A stretch of DNA of 64,000 nt from Bacillota bacterium (GCA_023461435.1 JAEYLC010000044.1:124001-188000); one strand, 5' to 3'. Positions 16,999-24,857 are shown, counted from the stretch's first letter. Translations and numbers: made by a program. Notes: generated by a model not told the origin, from the sequence alone.

Positions 16999-17027
16999 AG
17001 TATAGAAACATATTGCGCTTTTGTCAA
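16999..17027 (-). promoter_or_regulatory. Sigma-A promoter of the c-di-GMP riboswitch RNA
   Basis: Minus strand TTGACA (17022-17027), exactly 17 bases, TATACT (16999-17004). Predicted start near 16992, about 30 bases before the aptamer. This makes the riboswitch an independent unit, not the tail of the zinc-ribbon genes. Confidence 0.8.
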
Positions 17028-17131
17028 CCGGAAATATACAAAATATTGTGGTTTTTTATCATAATATGCAGAAAAGGGGGAGAAAATGTCGAGTGAAGGG
17101 AACGGTCTTAGCCGTTCCGCATAAAAAAACT

Positions 17132-17386
17132 TCATTTCTCATCCCAATCGAGCTTGTTGCCGCAGTACGGACAATATGGGGTCTTGGGGATGTTGAGATT
17201 GAGCCTGCTGTTGCAATGCGGGCACCTGAAGTGTATCACCGCAATGATGAGCCCAACAAGATAAATTCCCACAGCAAGCACAACAAACAAGATGTATTGA
17301 ACTTTGAAAATCAGCGGCGCAATCATAAGACCGAGTGCAATAAAAGCGGTGATTTTAGCGAACTTAAGCGCTAACTTGTAATTCAT
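17132..17386 (-). CDS. Small membrane protein with C-terminal zinc ribbon (paralogue 5 of 5)
   Basis: An 84-residue protein of unknown function. It begins MNYKLALKFAK, has two hydrophobic segments (about 12-28 and 31-50) and ends in a four-cysteine ribbon: FRCPHCNSRL, then YCPYCGNKL. The expected topology is two helices with the ribbon in the cytoplasm. It is the last and most separated member of a tandem family (149-base gap to the previous copy). GGAGG lies 5 bases before the ATG. The copies share the MxYKxA opening, helix pair and CPHC/CPxC ribbon but differ elsewhere, so the duplications are not recent. No domain name beyond a generic zinc ribbon could be assigned. Confidence 0.75.
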   Translation of the reverse strand: MNYKLALKFAKITAFIALGLMIAPLIFKVQYILFVVLAVGIYLVGLIIAVIHFRCPHCNSRLNLNIPKTPYCPYCGNKLDWDEK

Positions 17387-17534
17387 AGCATCCTCCGTAT
17401 CAGACGTTTTAAATCGCTAAGTATTCATTGACACCGACATTTTTAAAGCGGGTGTGCTTCGATCGGTCGTTATCTCTGCCAAGTCGTAATCGGGAAAAGG
17501 CATGAGCGTTTGTGAAAAGCCGCGTACCCGATAA

Positions 17535-17804
17535 TCACAACCGGTCCCCTGAATCAAGCCTTTTGCCGCAGCTTGGGCAGCATTCCACTTTAGTCTCGCT
17601 TCTGATGGGGAGCATGCGATGACAGTGCGGGCAGCGATAGTAACGCCGCGTGATCACAACGCCGACCACACCTAAAATGACACCAATGATTCCGAAAATA
17701 AGCGATTGGCCGTCGTTATCCTTGGTAAGCATCATTGCAAAGATAAAAATGAAAACAAATACAGCGAGGGTATTGCTTAAGACACGGGCGTTTTTGTAGT
17801 TCAT
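17535..17804 (-). CDS. Small membrane protein with C-terminal zinc ribbon (paralogue 4 of 5)
   Basis: An 89-residue paralogue. It begins MNYKNARVLSN, carries two hydrophobic segments (about 11-26 and 33-51), then YRCPHCHRMLP and CCPSCGKRLDSG. The first hydrophobic segment is rich in Phe. AAAGGAG lies 5 bases before the ATG. The gap to the preceding copy is 38 bases, so co-transcription is likely. The ribbon has five cysteines because an extra Cys precedes the CPSC pair. Function is unknown; a metal-stabilised cytoplasmic tail on a membrane hairpin suggests a protein-protein interaction or anchoring role, which is inference. Confidence 0.75.
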   Translation of the reverse strand: MNYKNARVLSNTLAVFVFIFIFAMMLTKDNDGQSLIFGIIGVILGVVGVVITRRYYRCPHCHRMLPIRSETKVECCPSCGKRLDSGDRL

Positions 17805-17842
17805 TTTCGCTCCTTTAAAGAGTCCTATCTCAAGGAACTGAT

Positions 17843-18106
17843 TCAGTCGCCTGAATCGAGCTTATTGCCGCAGCTTGGGCAATACGTAGGGATTGATATG
17901 GTTCTGGTGGGGAGCAGACTATGGCAATGCGGGCACCGGTAACGCTGATACATGATGACCAAACCCACCCCGATCAGTATGAGCCCGGCGGTACCGAAAA
18001 TAATCAGTAAAGCAGTAGTTTCCTCTAAAAGCAGCGTCAGAAATGCGAAGCCGGCGCCTGTTAAAGCGAAGATATTGCTCAGTTTTCGGGCTTTTTTGTA
18101 ATTCAT
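17843..18106 (-). CDS. Small membrane protein with C-terminal zinc ribbon (paralogue 3 of 5)
   Basis: An 87-residue paralogue. It begins MNYKKARKLSN, has two hydrophobic segments (about 12-27 and 32-50), then YRCPHCHSLLP and YCPSCGNKLDSGD. The start is the ATG at 18106, with GGAGG 6-7 bases upstream. An earlier in-frame start would run through the preceding gene and has no ribosome site. The C-terminal LDSGD is shared with the neighbour at 17535, so these two may be the closest pair. Function unknown. Confidence 0.75.
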   Translation of the reverse strand: MNYKKARKLSNIFALTGAGFAFLTLLLEETTALLIIFGTAGLILIGVGLVIMYQRYRCPHCHSLLPTRTISIPTYCPSCGNKLDSGD

Positions 18107-18147
18107 ATCTTTCCTCCGGTTGGTCTTGAGATAGCCATTCAATATGC

Positions 18148-18396
18148 TTATTCGAGCCTTTTGCCGCAGCTCGGGCAAAACGTCGGGATGGGGGCTCTGA
18201 AAGGCAGCCCGGCTTGGCAGTGCGGGCACCGGTAATACAGACACATAACCACGCCGATCACGACCAAGGTAAGAATAACGGCACAGAATAATATCAACAG
18301 GACAGTGGTATCCTTGAAAAAAAGCATCAAGAAAATAAGAACGATGATCATTACAAATAGAATATTTCTCAATTTGCTGGCTTTTTTATAATCCAT
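18148..18396 (-). CDS. Small membrane protein with C-terminal zinc ribbon (paralogue 2 of 5)
   Basis: An 82-residue paralogue. It begins MDYKKASKLRN, has two hydrophobic segments (about 11-27 and 31-53), then YRCPHCQAGLP and FCPSCGKRLE at the very end. A GGAGTGAG ribosome site is 3-5 bases before the ATG. The gap to the next copy is 41 bases. The short KDTT turn between the helices corresponds to EETT in the 17843 copy, so the topology is conserved. Function unknown. Confidence 0.75.
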   Translation of the reverse strand: MDYKKASKLRNILFVMIIVLIFLMLFFKDTTVLLILFCAVILTLVVIGVVMCLYYRCPHCQAGLPFRAPIPTFCPSCGKRLE

Positions 18397-18465
18397 TTCT
18401 CACTCCGGTTCTAGATCTGCCGATCGCCAAGGTTGACATAATTGCGCTTTACGTGTATCCTTGCG

Positions 18466-18726
18466 CTATTTTTCCTCGATATCTGTGCCGCAGTTTGGGC
18501 AAAACGTGGGCCGATTCAGCGCTTTTAAAGGAAGCAGGCTGCGGCATTTCGGGCAGCGGAAGAATAGCGCAAACACAAGCAGGCCCAAAAGGATCAGCAC
18601 AGATCCGGAAATGAAAAGTAATCTTGTGATGAAATCATAGCTGAGAAATGCCAGTATCATCAATAAGAGGCCAAGGCCGACAGTGACGGAAAAGACGCTG
18701 ACTCTGCGTGCTGCCCTATAACTCAT
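18466..18726 (-). CDS. Small membrane protein with C-terminal zinc ribbon (paralogue 1 of 5)
   Basis: An 86-residue paralogue and the first of the array in transcription order. It begins MSYRAARRVSV, has two long hydrophobic segments (about 10-28 and 33-54), then FRCPKCRSLLP and FCPNCGTDIEEK. It differs most from the others in the ribbon (CPKC, CPNC). AAGGAG lies 8 bases before the ATG. It starts 62 bases after the stop of the J-domain/GGDEF gene, in the same direction, so the six genes may form one unit. Function unknown. Confidence 0.75.
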   Translation of the reverse strand: MSYRAARRVSVFSVTVGLGLLLMILAFLSYDFITRLLFISGSVLILLGLLVFALFFRCPKCRSLLPLKALNRPTFCPNCGTDIEEK

Positions 18727-18788
18727 ACCAATTCTCCTTTTTTATAGCCTGTGTTTTATTGACGGTGTTTTTCGGCTTTATTCCGATT

Positions 18789-19991
18789 CTAAATCTGCTG
18801 GTCATCAAGGTTGATATAATAGCGCTTCACGTTGTCCGCGCCGGTCACCACGCGCATGCGCGTCTCGTGCTCGGCCTGCAGCAGCGTGTCCTCGGTGGTC
18901 TCGCCGCGGTACGCGTGAATATAGCCGTTCAGGCGGTAGCGAAGTCCGTCGCTCTGGCGGACTGTCTCAGACAGGCGCTTGAGCGCTTTCTGTGCGGGAA
19001 ATCTGTCCGTCTCAATCAGCAGCACGCAAAGCTGGTTTTCCGCAATGCGCGCGGCGCTGTCGATATCGCGCAGCACATCATTAAGCTGTGCGGCCGCGTC
19101 GGCCACGCACATCTGCACATAATCCTTCGCGGCCACGCCCGGAACGGCGCCCTGCGGCTCGATCGTGAACAGCAGCAGGCAGAAGGTTTTCTTAAAGCGC
19201 CGGGCGCGCGCGATCTCCTTTTCCATCACGTCGAGCAGCCCCTTGCGGCTCAGGTACCCGGTGAGCTTGTCGTATTTCAAGAGCGTCTCGCGGTAAACGC
19301 GCTCGGGGTCCATCGCGGGCGCCTGCGTCGCAAGATACTTGAGCTTGTAGATGATCGGCTTTAACTGCGCGTACCCGAGGCACACGTACCACCGGCCCTT
19401 TTCCCTGACGACATATTTGGTATACGTCTCCTCGTTGATTTTGCCGGTGCGGTTGTCGCGGTCGGTCAGGAAAACGGAGAAGATATGCACGCAATCGTAC
19501 TCCACGTCGTTGACCACGCATTTGTCGTACATGCGGAACGGCTTGATGACATACGAGCCCATCTGATAGAGCTCCTTGACGGCGATTTTCCACTCGCAGA
19601 ATTCGCCGAGCGTGAACATGCTGCGGTCTTTGCCCGACAAGCGGTCGTACGCGGACGCCCAGTTTTCATAGAGCAGGCTGCGAAAATAGCCGTCCAGCGC
19701 CTTTTGCGCCTCCATATGCGGTTCGGCAGGCGGAGCGGCGGGCCGGGGCTGAGGCGGTTGCGGGCGGTGGCTGAGCCACTGCCGGTGATAGCTTTTGCGC
19801 TTGACCGGGTCGGAGATGACCGCGTAGGCTTGGTTGATGAGCTGCATGCGCTCAGTGGCTCTTGAGTCTGCGCTGATATCGGGATGATTCATCTGCGCGA
19901 GCCGTTTATACGCGCTCTTGACGATCTCGGGCTCGGCGTCCTGATGAACCTGCAGTATCATATAGTAGTCCTTGAATTCCGGAACGAACAT
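18789..19991 (-). CDS. J-domain protein with degenerate GGDEF C-terminus
   Basis: A 400-residue protein with an unusual domain order. Residues 8-72 are a J domain with the HPD tripeptide at 36-38 (RLAQMNHPDIS) and the closing NQAYAVISDPVKRKSYH. A Pro-rich linker (73-92) follows. Residues about 95-210 look like an NTF2-like alpha/beta unit (ALDGYFRSLL through GRWYVCLGY); this is tentative. Residues about 240-395 follow the GGDEF pattern, with DKLTGYLSRKGLLDVM and RDIDSAARIAENQLCVLL. The catalytic GGDEF loop is replaced by AENQL (317-321), so diguanylate cyclase activity is not expected, though ligand binding or scaffolding is possible. The J domain should stimulate an Hsp70 such as DnaK. It precedes the zinc-ribbon array. 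Confidence 0.75.
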   Translation of the reverse strand: MFVPEFKDYYMILQVHQDAEPEIVKSAYKRLAQMNHPDISADSRATERMQLINQAYAVISDPVKRKSYHRQWLSHRPQPPQPRPAAPPAEPHMEAQKALDGYFRSLLYENWASAYDRLSGKDRSMFTLGEFCEWKIAVKELYQMGSYVIKPFRMYDKCVVNDVEYDCVHIFSVFLTDRDNRTGKINEETYTKYVVREKGRWYVCLGYAQLKPIIYKLKYLATQAPAMDPERVYRETLLKYDKLTGYLSRKGLLDVMEKEIARARRFKKTFCLLLFTIEPQGAVPGVAAKDYVQMCVADAAAQLNDVLRDIDSAARIAENQLCVLLIETDRFPAQKALKRLSETVRQSDGLRYRLNGYIHAYRGETTEDTLLQAEHETRMRVVTGADNVKRYYINLDDQQI

Positions 19992-20084
19992 CTGTTTTGA
20001 ATCCCTTCCCCATATGCTGTATATAAGATGAAAATATATAGACTATATATACCACATTTCATCAATATTAACAATTCAATTTTA

Positions 20085-20672
20085 TCATTTGACGCCAAGC
20101 ACACCGAAAAGCAGCAGGCCGACAACGCCCGCGATGAGTATGATGAGTATGGGGGAGCGTTTGAATTTGATGATCGCGACGCCGGAGAGCAGCGCGATGA
20201 TGACAGACGGAATATCCAGCTTTGAGAGCAGTGACGCCCACTGCAGCTCTTGTATGCTTTCCGCGCCCAGCAGAGCGGGCAGAGCGGCCAGCACGGCGGC
20301 GGAGGCGATGAGCCCCGTGACCACGGGCCTTAAGCCCCACATGGCGCGCCGGACGATGATGTTGTCCTCAAATTTGAAAAAATACCGCGCGAGCAGCGTT
20401 GTGATGATCAGCGAGGGCAGCACGACGGCCACGGTGGCAACCACACCGCCGAGCAGACCTGTCGTTTTCACACCCGCGAAGGTGGCCGCGTTGATTGCGA
20501 ACGTGCCGGGTGTGATCTGTGAGACAGCCACAATATCGGTGACCTCAAGCGGCGTCATGAGACCGTATCCCACGAGCTCGCTGTTGATGAGCGGCAGCAT
20601 CGCGTAGCCGCCGCCTATAGAAAACAGACCGATCTTGAAGAAAATCCATCCAAGCAGCAGATAGTGCATCAT
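20085..20672 (-). CDS. CHR-family (chromate transporter) half-size protein, second of pair
   Basis: A 195-residue membrane protein with the CHR-domain opening FFKIGLFSIGGGYAMLPLI and QITPGTFAINAATFAG, the signature of the chromate ion transporter family. Short, single-domain CHR proteins usually act as a pair encoded by neighbouring genes, as here. The true substrate in such anaerobes is uncertain; chromate is a historical label. About six hydrophobic segments are visible. Its start overlaps the previous stop as ATGA, so the pair is made in step. Confidence 0.85.
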   Translation of the reverse strand: MMHYLLLGWIFFKIGLFSIGGGYAMLPLINSELVGYGLMTPLEVTDIVAVSQITPGTFAINAATFAGVKTTGLLGGVVATVAVVLPSLIITTLLARYFFKFEDNIIVRRAMWGLRPVVTGLIASAAVLAALPALLGAESIQELQWASLLSKLDIPSVIIALLSGVAIIKFKRSPILIILIAGVVGLLLFGVLGVK

Positions 20673-21244
20673 GGCTGATCCTCCTTCGGCGGAGGTTCCT
20701 TTTTGACGCGGAAAATACCCGCCGTGATGCCGAAGACGATCGCGCCGAGTATGATGTAGATGCTGCTGATATCGAATGCAACGGACAGCAAAAACGCGAT
20801 GAAAAACGCCGTCATCGAGACGGCGTCCTTGTAAAACGGTTTCATGAACGTGAGGAACGCGGAGACAAGCAGCGCCACCACTGCGGCGCGGATGCCGCGC
20901 AGCGCGCCCGCGACATAGACGTTGTCGCGCACGGCAGCATACAAGTAGGTGACTGCGGTCAGCACGATGAGAGAGGGAAGCACGACGCCCGCGAGCGCGA
21001 CTAGCGCGCCGCGGAACTTATGAAGCCGGTAGCCGATCAGTATGCTGCAGTTCACGGCGATCGCGCCGGGAACCGATTGCCCGAGTGCGATCATGTTGAG
21101 CATGTCGTCGTCGCTGATCCAGCCGTTCTTGTTCACGAATTCGTCCCGGAACAGCGGCACCATCGCGTAGCCGCCGCCGAACGTTAACGCGCCGATTTTC
21201 ATCATTGTAAGAAAAATACGAAGGAGGCTCGAGTTCTTAGTCAT
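20669..21244 (-). CDS. CHR-family (chromate transporter) half-size protein, first of pair
   Basis: A 191-residue membrane protein starting at the ATG at 21244, which overlaps the aconitase stop by 8 bases (ATGACTAA). An in-frame GTG nine bases earlier is possible but no better served. The CHR signature is clear: MKIGALTFGGGYAMVPLF, then GQSVPGAIAVNCSILIGYR. The C-terminus ends in a charged cytoplasmic tail (KKEPPPKEDQP). Coupling to aconitase on one side and to the second half on the other makes a three-gene unit. Transport of an organic or inorganic anion is inferred from the family. Confidence 0.85.
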   Translation of the reverse strand: MTKNSSLLRIFLTMMKIGALTFGGGYAMVPLFRDEFVNKNGWISDDDMLNMIALGQSVPGAIAVNCSILIGYRLHKFRGALVALAGVVLPSLIVLTAVTYLYAAVRDNVYVAGALRGIRAAVVALLVSAFLTFMKPFYKDAVSMTAFFIAFLLSVAFDISSIYIILGAIVFGITAGIFRVKKEPPPKEDQP

Positions 21245-23177
21245 TACCGCCACATCTTTTTGTATGGTTCAAAAGCCCGCCGTCCGCCAGCACGGTTTTG
21301 AGTCTGTCCGAGACTTCCAGGCGCACGGTGAACGTATAGCCCTTTGTCTGGTTTTCCACGGTGAATTCAGTCTGTCCGCCCACCTTGGCAGGCGCGCCGG
21401 AAATCACGAGCGTATCGCCCATGCCGATTTTGTCGTAGTCGCTTTCATCCGCGAACACGAGCGGCAGTATGCCTGAGTTCACGAGGTTCGCCATGTGGAT
21501 GCGCGCGAACGACTTCGCGATCACGCCGCGGATACCGAGATACAGCGGCACGAGCGCCGCATGCTCGCGCGAGGAGCCCTGCCCGTAGTTATGCCCCGCG
21601 ACGAGGAACCCGCCGCCCTTCTGCTTGGCTCTTGCCGGGAACTGCTCGTCCACAGGCGTCAAACAAAAGTCGCTCAGATAAGGGATATTTGAGCGGTAAG
21701 GCAGCAGCTTCGCGCCCGACGGCATGATATGGTCGGTCGTGATATTGTCTTCCATTTTGAGCAGCACCTCGCCCGAAACGGTGTCTTCGAGCGCCTTGCC
21801 GAGCGGGAACGGTTTGATGTTAGGGCCGCGCACCACATCGGTCTCGCCGTTTGCGTCGGGAGGCGCCACGAGATTGTCGTTGATTAAAAAAGCATCGGGC
21901 ATATTTATGGTCAATGCATCCGCCGCAAGGCCGATATCGCGCGGATCGGTCAACACACCCATAAGGGCGGTGGCCGCGGCGGTTTCGGGGCTCACGAGAT
22001 AAACGCCCGCGCTCGCCGTTCCCGAGCGGTTGTAGAAGTTGCGGTTGAAGGTGCGCACCGATACCGCATTGGTACGCGGCGCCTGTCCCATGCCGATGCA
22101 CGGGCCGCATGCGCATTCGAGTATGCGCGCGCCCGCGGCGATCATGTCTGAAAGCGCGCCGTTCTGCGCGAGCATGGTCATCACCTGCTTGGAGCCGGGC
22201 GATATCACAAGGCTGATGTCGGGCGATATGCTCTTGCCCTTGAGTATCGAGGCGACCCGCATGAGGTCGAGATAAGACGCGTTGGTGCAGCTGCCGATGC
22301 ACACCTGATCTACCGTGATCGGCCCGATCTCGTGAACGGTCTTCACGTTGTCGGGGCTGTGCGGCATGGCGGCCATTGGCTCGAGCGCCGAAAGGTCGAT
22401 CGTGATGGTTTGCTCGTACTGCGCGCCTGCGTCCGCATTGAGCGGCGTGTAATCCGCCTCACGGCCTTGGGCCGCGAGAAACGCGCGCGTGACGTCGTCA
22501 CTCGGAAACACCGAGGTGGTCGCGCCGAGCTCCGCGCCCATATTGGTAATCGTGGCGCGTTCGGGCACCGAGAGCGATCCCACGCCCTCGCCGAAGTATT
22601 CGACGATTCTGCCGACGCCGCCCTTCACGCCGAGGCGCCGCAGCATCTCCAATATCACGTCCTTGGCGGAAACACCGAACGCGAGTTTGCCGGTCAGCTC
22701 CACGCCGAGAATTTTTGGCATCGGGATGTAATACGCGCCGCCGCCCATCGCGACAGCCACGTCAAGGCCGCCCGCGCCGATCGCGATCATGCCGATGCCG
22801 CCGCCCGTGGGCGTATGGCTGTCCGAGCCTAAGAGCGTTGCGCCGGGCACGCCGAAGCGTTCGAGATTCACCTGATGGCAGATGCCGTTGCCCGGACGGC
22901 TGAAATAGATGCCGTGCTTTTTGGCCACAGTCTCGATGAACTTGTGATCGTCCGCGTTCTCAAAGCCGGACTGCAGCATGTTATGGTCGATATAGGCGAC
23001 CGACTTTTTGGTCTTCACGCGCGGCACGCCCATCGCCTCAAACTGCAGATAAGCCATTGTGCCCGTGGAATCCTGAGTCAGCGTATAATCAATTTTGATA
23101 GAGATCTCTTCTCCGGCCGTCATTTCGCCGGATACCAAATGGTTCTGTATGATCTTTTCCGCCAGTGTCTTGCTCAC
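21237..23177 (-). CDS. acnA: Aconitate hydratase
   Basis: A 646-residue [4Fe-4S] enzyme interconverting citrate and isocitrate. The cluster ligands appear in GSCTNAS and CACGPCIGMG. Substrate-binding stretches include GSDSHTPTGGG, RNFYNRSG and the C-terminal swivel domain with GSSREHAAL. The length is that of the shorter mitochondrial-like aconitases found in anaerobes, not the 900-residue AcnA. The start is GTG at 23177, chosen because GGAGGGG lies 5 bases upstream; frames open further upstream have no ribosome site. The stop overlaps the CHR transporter gene. Few other TCA-cycle genes are in view, so it probably serves 2-oxoglutarate supply for glutamate synthesis, which is inference. Confidence 0.93.
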   Translation of the reverse strand: MSKTLAEKIIQNHLVSGEMTAGEEISIKIDYTLTQDSTGTMAYLQFEAMGVPRVKTKKSVAYIDHNMLQSGFENADDHKFIETVAKKHGIYFSRPGNGICHQVNLERFGVPGATLLGSDSHTPTGGGIGMIAIGAGGLDVAVAMGGGAYYIPMPKILGVELTGKLAFGVSAKDVILEMLRRLGVKGGVGRIVEYFGEGVGSLSVPERATITNMGAELGATTSVFPSDDVTRAFLAAQGREADYTPLNADAGAQYEQTITIDLSALEPMAAMPHSPDNVKTVHEIGPITVDQVCIGSCTNASYLDLMRVASILKGKSISPDISLVISPGSKQVMTMLAQNGALSDMIAAGARILECACGPCIGMGQAPRTNAVSVRTFNRNFYNRSGTASAGVYLVSPETAAATALMGVLTDPRDIGLAADALTINMPDAFLINDNLVAPPDANGETDVVRGPNIKPFPLGKALEDTVSGEVLLKMEDNITTDHIMPSGAKLLPYRSNIPYLSDFCLTPVDEQFPARAKQKGGGFLVAGHNYGQGSSREHAALVPLYLGIRGVIAKSFARIHMANLVNSGILPLVFADESDYDKIGMGDTLVISGAPAKVGGQTEFTVENQTKGYTFTVRLEVSDRLKTVLADGGLLNHTKRCGGND

Positions 23178-23227
23178 AAACGCCCCTCCAAAGATAGTTT
23201 GTTTCAATTCTACCCGCTGATGCAAAA

Positions 23228-23268
23228 AAAATCAACTTGAAACGCGATTTGCGCCTCAAGTTGATTTT
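23228..23268 (-). terminator. Rho-independent terminator of spoVT
   Basis: AAAATCAACTTGA (23228-23240) pairs with TCAAGTTGATTTT (23256-23268), a 13-bp stem. On the minus strand it runs into eight T. It separates spoVT from aconitase. Confidence 0.85.
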
Positions 23269-23281
23269 ATTAAGCTATGTG

Positions 23282-23821
23282 TTACTGGGCCATCTGGCGT
23301 CCTAAAAAGGCCGCCGCCGCTTCCGCGGCTTTTTGCTCCGATTCTCCGAGCGCGCCGCTGCGCGAGACGAGCACGACCGCGCCGATGGGCTGGCCGTCCA
23401 TCGAAATCGGGGCGATCACCTGTGAGGTGGTCAGCGCCTGATTTTCGCCGCTTACAAGCGGAATCACATCCGTCCCCGTGGTTTTCTTTACACTTCTGGC
23501 GTTGATCGCGTCTTCAAAGGCACCACTGACCGGACGCTCCGCGTACTCTCTTTTGTGCTCGCCGCTGGCCGCAAGAATCGTATCCCTGTCGCTGATGACT
23601 GCGGTCAGACCGAGTGTGGAAGAAAGCGCTTCCGCGAAATCGAGCGCGAATGATGCGAGTTCCCCGATGGGCGAGTATTTCTTTAATATGATGCCGCCTT
23701 CTCTGTCGGTATATATTTCGAGCGGATCGCCCTCGCGGATACGCAAGGTACGCCGAATCTCCTTGGGTATCACGATTCTGCCAAGCTCATCGATGCGTCT
23801 GACTATACCTGTTGCTTTCAT
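23282..23821 (-). CDS. spoVT: Stage V sporulation protein T (AbrB-type regulator)
   Basis: A 179-residue DNA-binding protein that in Bacillus and Clostridium adjusts forespore gene expression late in sporulation. The N-terminal AbrB swapped-hairpin domain is nearly canonical (KATGIVRRIDELGRIVIP, then EIRRTLRIREGDPLEI). Residues about 55-175 form the GAF-like domain of SpoVT, including the ITS-like SQVIAPISMDG. Length matches SpoVT, not the 95-residue AbrB. GGAGG lies 7 bases before the ATG. The gene is monocistronic, with a strong terminator after it. I looked for a sigma-G promoter and found no convincing match. Its presence is the main sign of sporulation. Confidence 0.93.
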   Translation of the reverse strand: MKATGIVRRIDELGRIVIPKEIRRTLRIREGDPLEIYTDREGGIILKKYSPIGELASFALDFAEALSSTLGLTAVISDRDTILAASGEHKREYAERPVSGAFEDAINARSVKKTTGTDVIPLVSGENQALTTSQVIAPISMDGQPIGAVVLVSRSGALGESEQKAAEAAAAFLGRQMAQ

Positions 23822-23960
23822 AAAGATTCCTCCTTAAAAATATCGGTGGTTATGCTGTTATTGTTTGTTAGATCGGTCAAATTATGCGCTGACCCGCAAA
23901 TTAGACGTAGAGCATTAAGTCAAGGCAGATGAGCAAGCATTTCTTGCGTCCTATGGGCGG

Positions 23961-24635
23961 TCAGCTCTTCCTCAAGCAGAGGAACCAGTCAAGGCAGTAC
24001 ATGCCGTCAGCCGGCGCCTCCATGCGCTGCTGAGCCACACCGCACGAACCGGCGGGCGGTATGATCACGTCGTCACCGGGCTGCCAGTTGGCTGGAGTCG
24101 CAATGCTCTCGGCATCGGCTTTTTGCAGCGCGATGATGATGCGCTTGATCTCGTCGAAATTCCGGCCTGTCGAAGACGGGTAGTAAAGGATGCACCTGAC
24201 GACCCCTTTGGGATCAATGATGAATACGGCGCGGACCGCCTGCGTGTCCGATGCGCCCGGCTGTATCATACCGAACTTCTTTGCCACATCCATTTTAATG
24301 TCTTCGATGAGCGGGAATTTGACTTCGACGTTTTTCATTCCCTTGTATTCTATTTTGTCCTTAATCGTACGAAGCCATGCGATGTGAGAGTACAGTCCGT
24401 CCACGGAAAGACCGATCAATTCCGTGTTCAGCGCTTTGAACTCCTCAGCCATTGTCGCAAACGTCATAAACTCCGTCGTGCAGACGGGTGTGAAGTCGGC
24501 CGGATGGCTGAAAAGGATGACCCATTTGCCCTCAAAGTCCTCCGGGAAATGAATCTCTCCCTGTGTCGATTTGGCGACAAACGATGGCGCTTTGTCGCCA
24601 ATCAGAGGCATTGTGACGGTAATATTATCTTCCAT
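23961..24635 (-). CDS. Peroxiredoxin, Prx6-like AhpC/TSA family
   Basis: A 224-residue thiol peroxidase that reduces H2O2 and organic peroxides. The peroxidatic Cys is residue 52 in HPADFTPVCTTEF. The C-terminal half has the Prx6-type extension and additional cysteines (AGSCGVA and YCLDWFLC), as in the archaeal 2-Cys decameric enzymes. The start is the ATG at 24635, with AAAGGAG 9 bases upstream; an upstream TTG is less likely. Two nearly identical 15-bp palindromes lie in its upstream region and may be operators. It is monocistronic. The role in oxidative defence of an anaerobe is inferred from the family. Confidence 0.92.
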   Translation of the reverse strand: MEDNITVTMPLIGDKAPSFVAKSTQGEIHFPEDFEGKWVILFSHPADFTPVCTTEFMTFATMAEEFKALNTELIGLSVDGLYSHIAWLRTIKDKIEYKGMKNVEVKFPLIEDIKMDVAKKFGMIQPGASDTQAVRAVFIIDPKGVVRCILYYPSSTGRNFDEIKRIIIALQKADAESIATPANWQPGDDVIIPPAGSCGVAQQRMEAPADGMYCLDWFLCLRKS

Positions 24636-24701
24636 GATCAAAATCTCCTTTCAAATTTCTTATTTCGTGATTCCATATTAAACCAATTTTGAGGTTAAGA
24701 C

Positions 24702-24716
24702 TGTGATTTTGTCACA
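24702..24716. promoter_or_regulatory. Palindromic operator-like site 1 upstream of the peroxiredoxin
   Basis: TGTGATTTTGTCACA, which matches site 2 (24828-24842) except one base. It is located 67 bases upstream of the peroxiredoxin start, near where its promoter should be. It resembles half-sites of Crp/Fnr-type regulators but has a 5-base centre, not 6. Confidence 0.55.
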
Positions 24717-24827
24717 TAAATAAGAATTATTACGAATAAGAGATTAAAATATTTCCATGAAAGACATATTTATTTTATAACATACTTCATTACTAATGTA
24801 TTGTAATATCAAGTAAACATTGGGTTC

Positions 24828-24842
24828 TGTGACTTTGTCACA
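24828..24842. promoter_or_regulatory. Palindromic operator-like site 2 upstream of the peroxiredoxin
   Basis: TGTGACTTTGTCACA, a perfect 6-bp inverted repeat around TTT. The matching bases extend to CTGTGA and CACATAA in both sites. The centre-to-centre distance to site 1 is 126 bases, close to twelve helical turns. Confidence 0.55.
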
Positions 24843-24857
24843 TAACGAGAAAAAAAC

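Noticed and set aside
23822..23960. Sigma-G promoter for spoVT
   Set aside because: No pair of boxes with acceptable spacing was found.
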